Assembly (NCBI GenBank): GCA_037130425.1
Contig: JBAXTB010000206.1
Span: 1-10,484 of the forward strand
DNA: 10,484 nt
Origin: M3007 sp037130425
GTDB taxonomy: Bacteria; Bacteroidota; Bacteroidia; Chitinophagales; Saprospiraceae
Reading direction: 5' to 3'
The notes under the pieces are model-generated. The model saw only the letters and a program-made list of their open reading frames with translations, was not told the DNA's origin and searched no databases. Positions 5,184 through 10,484 of the stretch are shown here, piece after piece. The position numbers and the translations under genes were made by a program. Position 1 is the stretch's first letter. Every line of letters begins with the position of its first letter.

Positions 5184-7091
5184 TTAAGGACTGAAGCGTT
5201 TCTGCAAATCGTCCAAATCAAATGTAATAAAACAATTGCGGCCCGAAGGACTCTGGAACGGAATGGCGCAGGCAAACAACTGATCGATCAAATCTTGCAT
5301 GGCCCGCACACTCAGGCTTTGGCCCCGGCGCAGGGCCGCGCTGCGCGCCATCGAGCGCGCGAGGTTGTCGCGAATGCCGAGTTCCAGTTCAAAATTATCT
5401 TTGTACTGGTTGAGCAATTTTTCCAACAGGGCTTCTTCCTGTTGGCCGGTTTCCATGTCTGAAGGTGTGGCGTGTATTATAAAACTGTTTCCCCCGAATT
5501 CCTGAATATCAAACCCCAAACGGTTGATTTCCGGCAAAATATCGCGCAGCATGGCGGCATCGGCGGTGGGCAGTTCTAATGTTTTGGGGAACAAGGCTTT
5601 TTGCATCGCAATCGGCTGGTTATCGAGGGCCGAAATATAGCGCTCATACAGGATGCGTTCGCTGGCCGCCTGCTGATCTATGAGCAAAAAACCCGACTTA
5701 ATATGACTCACAATATATTGACCGTGAATCTGATATGGTTCTTTTTGGTTTTTTGAAAAGGACTGGTTTTCATCGTCCATTTCGTGCAATTGCTCGCCGG
5801 CCCGTATTTCAAATCCGGGCGAAGCGATCAGTTCGCCTCCTTGTTGCGTTGGTTCGGCAGGCGCATCATTGTCGCTACCTTTTTGCGGATTCAGCATACC
5901 CAGGCCTTCGTACATGAGTTGCCAGTTGCGCAGGTTATCGGCCTGTCTACGGGCGCCGTCGGGATCAAGATTGCCGGAGGATTTGCCCTGGTAATTGCCC
6001 ACCGATTGTTTCTTCGGGTCAGGTTCGGGGCGAAGCGGGGGGGTATGCGTCAGGGTAGGTTGAAAAGCCCGTTCCTGTTCAAAATCAATGGTTGGCGTGA
6101 TGTTGTTGCTGCCTAAGGCGTGCCGGATGCACACTTTGAGGTAATGGTACACCAATTTTTCATCGTCAAACTTGATTTCCTGCTTGGTTGGATGCACGTT
6201 GATGTCAATCCGCTCCGGATCAATGTCGAGAAAAATCACATAAAGCGGGAAGGCATCGGCGGGCATCAGGTCTTCATAGGCGCTGAGCACCGCGTGGTGC
6301 AGGTAATTGCTCTTGATGAAGCGTTTGTTGACGAAAAAATACTGCTCGCCCCGGCTTTTTTTGAAATAATCGGGTTTGCCGACAAAGCCGGTAATTTTCA
6401 GGACGTCGGTTTCCTCTTCAACGGGCACTAATTTTTTATTCACCGGGTCGCCGAACAGTTTGACAATGCGCTGGCGCTGGTTTCCGATGGGCAAATGAAA
6501 AATTTCCTGATCGTTGTGGTGCAGGGAAAAGAACAATTCCGGCTGGGCCATTGCCACGCGCTGAAATTCGTCGAGGACGTGCCGCAGTTCCACGGGTTCG
6601 CCTTTGAGAAAATTGCGGCGGGCGGGCACATTGTAAAACAGGTTTTTCACCGAGATACTTGTTCCCTGCGGGCATTGGCAGGCTTCCTGCACTTTTACCG
6701 TCGAATCTTCAATGACAATACGCACGCCCAATTCGTCGGTGGCGCGGCGGGTTTTCATTTCCACTTGCGCCACAGCGGCAATAGAGGCCAACGCCTCGCC
6801 CCGGAAACCCATGGTGCGGATGGCAAACAAATCGCGCGCATCCCGAATTTTCGAAGTAGCATGGCGTTCGAAGCACATACGCGCATCGGTTTCCGACATG
6901 CCGCAGCCGTTGTCGATAACCTGTATGAGGGTTTTGCCTGCATCCTTGAGGATCAGTTGCAAGCGGGTGGCGCCCGCGTCAATGGCGTTTTCCAACAATT
7001 CTTTAACCACCGAAGCGGGTCTTTGAACCACTTCTCCGGCTGCAATTTGGTTGGCTACGCGCTCCGGTAAGAGTTGAATTACGTCAGTCAT
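5184..7091 (-). CDS. mutL: DNA mismatch repair protein MutL
   Basis: A 635-residue MutL, the ATPase that couples MutS mismatch recognition to downstream excision. The GHKL ATPase domain (~1-205) carries 'ANQIAAGEVVQRPASVVKEL', catalytic E31 with N35 (ELLENAIDAG), D60-x-G-x-G (IDNGCGM), 'GFRGEAL' (95-101) and 'GTSISVKNLFYNVPARRNFL'. The transducer domain (~215-325) has 'FVNKRFI' and 'INVHPTKQEIKF'. A low-complexity linker (~330-450) leads to the C-terminal dimerisation domain. There the endonuclease motif DQHA(X)2E(X)4E reads D472-Q-Q-A-AS-E-RILY-E483, with Gln for His, and the later CPHGRP-type motif reads SPSGRN (614-619). Nicking activity is therefore doubtful. The ATG at 7091 fits family N-termini; an upstream GTG at 7106 would add five residues and cover the -7 box. 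It is the first gene of the operon. Confidence 0.97.
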   Translation of the reverse strand: MTDVIQLLPERVANQIAAGEVVQRPASVVKELLENAIDAGATRLQLILKDAGKTLIQVIDNGCGMSETDARMCFERHATSKIRDARDLFAIRTMGFRGEALASIAAVAQVEMKTRRATDELGVRIVIEDSTVKVQEACQCPQGTSISVKNLFYNVPARRNFLKGEPVELRHVLDEFQRVAMAQPELFFSLHHNDQEIFHLPIGNQRQRIVKLFGDPVNKKLVPVEEETDVLKITGFVGKPDYFKKSRGEQYFFVNKRFIKSNYLHHAVLSAYEDLMPADAFPLYVIFLDIDPERIDINVHPTKQEIKFDDEKLVYHYLKVCIRHALGSNNITPTIDFEQERAFQPTLTHTPPLRPEPDPKKQSVGNYQGKSSGNLDPDGARRQADNLRNWQLMYEGLGMLNPQKGSDNDAPAEPTQQGGELIASPGFEIRAGEQLHEMDDENQSFSKNQKEPYQIHGQYIVSHIKSGFLLIDQQAASERILYERYISALDNQPIAMQKALFPKTLELPTADAAMLRDILPEINRLGFDIQEFGGNSFIIHATPSDMETGQQEEALLEKLLNQYKDNFELELGIRDNLARSMARSAALRRGQSLSVRAMQDLIDQLFACAIPFQSPSGRNCFITFDLDDLQKRFSP

Positions 7092-7105
7092 GACTTTTAC
7101 AAACA

Positions 7106-7113
7106 CAAAGATA
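7106..7113 (-). promoter_or_regulatory. Candidate Bacteroidota -7 box for mutL
   Basis: On the minus strand this reads TATCTTTG, an exact TAnnTTTG -7 element. The mutL ATG is 14 bp further on, which implies a very short leader. No convincing TTTG -33 box stands at the usual spacing, so the call rests on the -7 box and its position. Confidence 0.4.
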
Positions 7114-7178
7114 CGCCTGATTACAAAGCGGCGGGCTTTTTTACGAAGGAATTGTGCCGGATTCTGCTAACGGCGTTT

Positions 7179-7186
7179 TACTTTTG
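7179..7186 (+). promoter_or_regulatory. Candidate Bacteroidota -7 box for the small membrane protein
   Basis: TACTTTTG matches TAnnTTTG exactly, 33 bp before the ATG at 7220. A possible -33 element (ATTG, 7151-7154) is spaced slightly long. Together with the terminator at 7437-7480 it would define a plus-strand transcript of about 290 nt. Confidence 0.35.
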
Positions 7187-7219
7187 CCGCACTTTACAGA
7201 ACATCACAAACGGACGAAT

Positions 7220-7348
7220 ATGGAAAACATCCAGAACACTCGGGGCAAGGGATACTGCATATTGTACCTGATCATGTTTTTATTTTTTCTAACTTCATTG
7301 CTGCTCATGCTTTATTTCCGCAGCAGTGTGCTTGATTTTGCGAAATAA
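7220..7348 (+). CDS. Possible 42-residue single-pass membrane protein
   Basis: A short reading frame from an ATG encodes a polar N-terminus (MENIQNTRGKG), one long hydrophobic helix (YCILYLIMFLFFLTSLLLMLYF, about residues 12-33) and a short charged tail ending 'RSSVLDFAK'. An N-terminal basic residue followed by a single membrane span and a tail is a typical small inner-membrane protein layout. No function or family is recognised. Support comes from context: an exact TAnnTTTG box lies 33 bp upstream, and the transcript could end at the terminator at 7437-7480. Against it, there is no strong ribosome binding site, which is normal for this phylum, and the composition could arise by chance in AT-rich DNA. 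It is divergent from mutL and stands alone. An in-frame GTG at 7154 would extend it but would start upstream of the promoter candidate. Confidence 0.4.
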   Translation: MENIQNTRGKGYCILYLIMFLFFLTSLLLMLYFRSSVLDFAK

Positions 7349-7436
7349 ACGCATAAATCTGGGGAAAAAGTGCTTGATTGATATGTTTACGGCGCCTTCA
7401 AGGATTGCATAAACATAAAAGGTAAGATTGGCATAG

Positions 7437-7480
7437 GCCGCAACAAATACCCGGATGGTGGTACTTGTTGCGGCTTTTTT
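7437..7480 (+). terminator. Rho-independent terminator
   Basis: A 15-bp stem with a single A·C mismatch (GCCGCAACAA at 7437-7446 pairing with TTGTTGCGGC at 7465-7474, extended by TACC/GGTA), an 8-nt loop (7452-7459), and then six T residues (7475-7480). The T-tract is on the plus strand only, so it ends plus-strand transcription, probably that of the small membrane protein gene about 90 bp upstream, or of a short non-coding RNA. Confidence 0.8.
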
Positions 7481-7710
7481 ATGTAATTACACAAACCTTG
7501 AAAAAAGTTTCGCAAACAGCTTAACTTCACCGGAAGAACGATCCGTTTGGACGTGTTGCTGTCCGGGTTCATCGAAAAACTATAGATGTCGTGCAATATA
7601 AGCCCAACTTTCCTTCATAAACATTCAAAAAAACCTTGATTACCGGTTTTGAAGTTTTGCAACTGCGCATTACCTGTCAAGACCGAACGTTTAACCAAAC
7701 TCATACTAAA
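7481..7710. other. Gene-free upstream region of the SPFH gene
   Basis: With the terminator this makes a stretch of about 360 bp (7349-7710) without a credible gene. I see no exact TAnnTTTG box; TACCGGTTTTG near 7641 is only a loose match. There is no operator-like dyad and no RNA structure I can name. It presumably contains the promoter and leader of the SPFH-family gene. Confidence 0.5.
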
Positions 7711-8613
7711 ATGTTCCTGTTACTTCTTGGCGCCGTTATCTTTTTTATCGCCACGGTCATTGCAAAATCCAATCCGACTTTTGCCAACCTGAGCAAGTCT
7801 GGCCGCCTGATCGGTATCGCCATGATCGTGATCGGCATTTCCACTTCCTGTTTTGTACAAATTGATCCGGGGCAGGTCGGGGTAAAAACCCTGTTCGGCT
7901 CGGTACAACCGGATGTGGTCAAGGAGGGTTTAAATTTTGTAAACCCGCTCATGGCGATCACGCATTTTGACGTAAAAACATTAAATTACACCATGTCGGC
8001 CGTGCATGATGAGGGCGATGTAACCGGCGACGATGCCATCCGCGTACTCACGGCCGATGGTCTGGAAGTGGTTATCGACTTGTCGGTGCTGTACCACATG
8101 GTGCCTGAAAAAGCGCCGGATATTCTGCGCAACATCGGAAATGACATCAAAGGCGTGATTGTGCGCCCGGTTACGCGGACCAAAATTCGCGACAACGCCG
8201 TGTATTATGATGCAGTGGCGCTGTATTCCTCCAAGCGCGAGGAATTTCAACAGAAAATTTTCCAAAGCATCGACAAAGAGTTTCAGGAGCGCGGGATTGT
8301 GCTGGAAAACCTGCTGATTCGGAACATTACCCTGCCGGAATCGGTGCGCCAAACGATTGAAACCAAGATCAACGCCGAACAGGAGTCGCAAAAAATGAAA
8401 TTTGTACTGGAAAAAGAACGCCAGGAAGCCGACCGCAAACGGGTGGAAGCCCAGGGTATTTCGGATTACCAGCGTATTTTGACTTCTACGCTGACGGATA
8501 AATTGCTGCAATACGAGCAAATTAAAGCCCAGAAAGAAATTGCGTTGTCGCCAAACGCGAAGGTGATTATTATGAATGGGAAGAACGGCGCGCCGGTGTT
8601 GATTGGGCAATAG
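7711..8613 (+). CDS. SPFH/prohibitin-family (band 7) membrane protein
   Basis: A 300-residue membrane-anchored scaffold protein of the SPFH (stomatin/prohibitin/flotillin/HflK-C) superfamily. Such proteins form large ring assemblies at membranes and often modulate membrane proteases such as FtsH; the partner here is unknown. Two hydrophobic helices open the protein (residues 2-18 and ~33-48). The SPFH domain follows, starting 'VQIDPGQVGVKTLFGSV' and continuing through 'VLTADGLEVVIDLSVLYHM' and 'VRPVTRTKIRDNAVYYDAV'. A charged coiled-coil (~180-275) contains 'ERGIVLENLLIRNITLPESV', a typical prohibitin stretch, and 'EKERQEADRKRVEAQGISDYQ'. The tail ends with a hydrophobic strand 'AKVIIMNGKNGAPVLIG'. 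The ATG at 7711 opens the first membrane helix. A TTG at 7636 would add 25 polar residues and is unlikely. It appears to be a single-gene unit; a palindromic element begins at its stop codon. Confidence 0.92.
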   Translation: MFLLLLGAVIFFIATVIAKSNPTFANLSKSGRLIGIAMIVIGISTSCFVQIDPGQVGVKTLFGSVQPDVVKEGLNFVNPLMAITHFDVKTLNYTMSAVHDEGDVTGDDAIRVLTADGLEVVIDLSVLYHMVPEKAPDILRNIGNDIKGVIVRPVTRTKIRDNAVYYDAVALYSSKREEFQQKIFQSIDKEFQERGIVLENLLIRNITLPESVRQTIETKINAEQESQKMKFVLEKERQEADRKRVEAQGISDYQRILTSTLTDKLLQYEQIKAQKEIALSPNAKVIIMNGKNGAPVLIGQ

Positions 8614-8747
8614 ATTTCCGCGCGAGTGGATGGGACACGGATGACACAGATCCGTTCGCGTTATCCATGTCCCAATACCCCTCGCAAGCAGAAAAATCCT
8701 TAGGATCCGCGCCATCTGTGTTCCATCCCCGCTCAATCGGAAAAATC
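8613..8747. repeat. Third palindromic intergenic element
   Basis: An imperfect palindrome filling the gap between the SPFH gene and the radical SAM gene. The inner arms 8628-8653 and 8703-8728 are complementary at 21 of 26 positions, and all five differences are transitions. The outer arms continue with GATTT..CCG..GAG at 8613-8627 against CTC..CGG..AAATC at 8732-8747. The left arm contains the near-direct repeat GACACGGAT GACACAGAT. A middle segment (8662-8675) is also complementary to part of the left arm, giving an alternative hairpin. It is unrelated in sequence to the other palindromes. It ends 7 bp before the likely start codon of the next gene. Confidence 0.75.
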
Positions 8748-8754
8748 AAAAAAA

Positions 8755-10484
8755 TTGAATCCAAACCTCCTGCTCATCACCCCGCCCTTTACCCAGTTAA
8801 ACACGCCCTACCCGGCCACTGCTTACCTGAAGGGTTTCCTTCATACGAAACAGATCGTGTCGCATCAGGCCGATCTGGGTATTGAGCTGATCCTGGCGTT
8901 GTTTTCCGCCAAGGGGCTGCGCAAGATGTTCCAGCAAATGGACGATTCGGATCTTGAACTATCCGAAAATGGTTTCCGAATTTTTAGCCTGCGCGACGAT
9001 TACCTGGCGACCATCGACCCCGTGATCGCCTTTTTACAGCACCGGAATCCGACGCTGGCCCACGCGATTTGCAGCCGCAGTTATTTGCCCGAAGCCAAAC
9101 GTTTTGAACAATTGGACGAATTGGATTGGGCCTTCGGCGCCCTGGGTATTCAGGATAAAGCCCGGCATTTGGCCACTTTGTACTTAGAAGACCTGGGCGA
9201 TTTGATTACGGAAGCGGTTGATCCACATTTCGGATTTAGCCGTTATGCCGAACGTTTGGGGCGCTCGGCCACGCATTTTGACCCCATCCACGCGGCCCTG
9301 AAAGCGCCCGAAACCTTGCTGACGACGCAGTTGCTGGCATTGCTGGAACAAAAAATACAAACGTATCAGCCCAATGTGGTTTGTTTCACGGTGCCGTTTC
9401 CAGGCAACCTGTTCGGGGCGCTTAAATGCGGCCAATACCTGAAAAAACAGCACCCGCACATCAAAATCGTGCTGGGAGGCGGTTTTGCCAACACAGAACT
9501 GCGCAGCGTGTCGGACCCGCGTGTGTTCGACTACCTCGACTATATCAGCCTCGACGACGGCGAAGCCCCGCTGATGATCCTGATCGAACATCTGCGGGGC
9601 CTTCGTCCGGCCGAGCGACTGAAACGTATTTTTACCCGCCTGCACGGGGTGGTAAGTTATTGCAACAATGCCGAAGAAAAGGACATCGCCCAGCGCGAAA
9701 CCGGTACGCCCGATTACAGCGATTTGCTGCTGCGCGATTATTTGTCGGTGATCGAAATTATGAATCCCATGCACCGGCTTTGGAGCGACGGCCGCTGGAA
9801 CAAACTCACGCTGGCGCACGGCTGTTACTGGGGAAAATGCTCGTTTTGCGATATTTCCCTTGATTATATCAAAAATTATGAGCCGATTACGGCCGATATT
9901 CTGTGCGACCGCATCGAAACCATCATTGCCCAAACGGGCGAACACGGTTTTCATTTTGTAGACGAAGCCGCTCCGCCTGCGCTCATGCGCGAGCTGGCGC
10001 TGGAGATTTTGCGCCGCAAGCTGACGGTGGTTTGGTGGACAAATATCCGTTTTGAAAAAAGTTTCACCCCCGATCTGTGCCGCTTGCTCAAGGCTTCGGG
10101 CTGCATCGCGGTGTCGGGCGGACTGGAGGTGGCGTCGGATCGTTTGCTGGCGCTGATGCAAAAAGGTGTAACCGTGGCGCAGGTGGCGCGCGTGGCCGAG
10201 TCATTTACGGATGCCGGCATTATGGTACACGCCTATTTGATGTACGGTTTTCCGACCCAAACGGCGCGCGAAACCATTGATTCCCTTGAAATGGTACGGC
10301 AGTTGTTCCTGAATGGGGTAATACAATCGGGGTTTTGGCATTTATTTGCCATGACCGCGCACAGTCCGGTGGGCATGAACCCGGAGGCGTACGGGGTGAT
10401 TCGAACCGGGCCGGAGTTTGGCGGTTTTGCCGATAATGACCTGGCGCATGAAGATCCCGAGGGCTGCGACCATGAGTTGTACGC
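8755..10484 (+). CDS. B12-binding radical SAM protein (3' end outside window)
   Basis: The first 576 residues of a cobalamin-binding radical SAM enzyme; the reaction is unknown. The N-terminus 'NPNLLLITPPFTQLNTPYP' is the usual opening of this family. The B12-binding-like Rossmann segment (~200-270) contains 'YQPNVVCFTVPFPGNL' and 'IKIVLGGGFANTEL'. The radical SAM core follows, with a cysteine motif C357-YWGK-C362-SF-C365 that should hold the [4Fe-4S] cluster. Its spacing is CX4CX2C instead of the usual CX3CX2C. Later core strands are visible in 'FHFVDEAAPP', 'VVWWTNIRFEK', 'VSGGLEVASDRLL' and 'VHAYLMYGFPT'. An in-frame stop at 8701 and the absence of any nearby ATG make the TTG at 8755 the most likely start; the first in-frame ATG would remove the N-terminal domain opening. 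No stop occurs before the window edge. Confidence 0.92.
   Translation, partial: MNPNLLLITPPFTQLNTPYPATAYLKGFLHTKQIVSHQADLGIELILALFSAKGLRKMFQQMDDSDLELSENGFRIFSLRDDYLATIDPVIAFLQHRNPTLAHAICSRSYLPEAKRFEQLDELDWAFGALGIQDKARHLATLYLEDLGDLITEAVDPHFGFSRYAERLGRSATHFDPIHAALKAPETLLTTQLLALLEQKIQTYQPNVVCFTVPFPGNLFGALKCGQYLKKQHPHIKIVLGGGFANTELRSVSDPRVFDYLDYISLDDGEAPLMILIEHLRGLRPAERLKRIFTRLHGVVSYCNNAEEKDIAQRETGTPDYSDLLLRDYLSVIEIMNPMHRLWSDGRWNKLTLAHGCYWGKCSFCDISLDYIKNYEPITADILCDRIETIIAQTGEHGFHFVDEAAPPALMRELALEILRRKLTVVWWTNIRFEKSFTPDLCRLLKASGCIAVSGGLEVASDRLLALMQKGVTVAQVARVAESFTDAGIMVHAYLMYGFPTQTARETIDSLEMVRQLFLNGVIQSGFWHLFAMTAHSPVGMNPEAYGVIRTGPEFGGFADNDLAHEDPEGCDHELY

Noticed and set aside
7387..7596. 69-residue minus-strand ORF starting at TTG
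   Set aside because: It crosses the plus-strand terminator hairpin, has a weak start and no protein-like composition.
7981..8736. 251-residue minus-strand ORF
   Set aside because: It is antisense to the SPFH gene and the palindrome. The protein is His/Phe/Asn-rich with no family features.
8667..8885. 72-residue plus-strand ORF
   Set aside because: It begins inside the third palindrome and overlaps the N-terminus of the radical SAM protein in another frame.
9184..10161. 325-residue minus-strand ORF
   Set aside because: It lies entirely antisense within the radical SAM gene, whose sense frame has clear family motifs. Its His/Arg/Gln-rich composition is typical of a GC-rich shadow frame.
1..10484. 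CRISPR array, tRNA or rRNA genes, insertion sequence transposase
   Set aside because: No regularly spaced short direct repeats, no cloverleaf or rRNA-like sequence, and no transposase or integrase reading frame was found.

Overview
The window looks like a chromosome segment of a Bacteroidota member, probably near the Saprospiraceae/Lewinella group. The evidence is the gene order mutL–rhomboid–rhomboid–endonuclease/exonuclease/phosphatase, the near absence of Shine-Dalgarno sequences, -7 boxes of the TAnnTTTG type, a rhomboid with a C-terminal tail typical of that phylum, and abundant intergenic palindromes. The lineage is an inference from gene content, since there is no rRNA to confirm it.

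Positions 1-2390 are an AT-richer accessory stretch with all genes on the minus strand. A two-gene module (an 89-residue protein of unknown function followed by a small DUF5958-like protein) is present twice, exactly 1,633 bp apart and about 96% identical without gaps. The left copy is cut by the window edge. Between the copies lies a 137-residue protein of unknown function. Each module is preceded by a 116-bp 'palindrome of palindromes' (642-757 and 2275-2390), and the similarity between the copies stops exactly at its outer edge. A second, unrelated palindrome with perfect 26-bp arms (1326-1443) separates the 137-residue gene from the right-hand module.

Positions 2398-7091 hold a probable minus-strand operon read right to left: mutL (mismatch repair), two adjacent but quite different rhomboid intramembrane serine proteases, and a membrane-anchored endonuclease/exonuclease/phosphatase-fold hydrolase. 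MutL has degenerate residues in the C-terminal endonuclease motifs.

Positions 7092-7710 form a mostly non-coding divergent region. It has candidate promoters in both directions, a possible 42-residue single-pass membrane protein, and a strong rho-independent terminator.

Positions 7711-10484 are plus-strand: an SPFH/prohibitin-family membrane protein, a third palindromic element (8613-8747), and a long B12-binding radical SAM protein that runs off the right edge. That protein appears to start at a TTG codon and has an unusual CX4CX2C cluster-binding motif.

The most unusual material is the set of nested palindromes and the way one of them borders the duplicated small-gene module. The enzymes are mostly recognisable housekeeping families.
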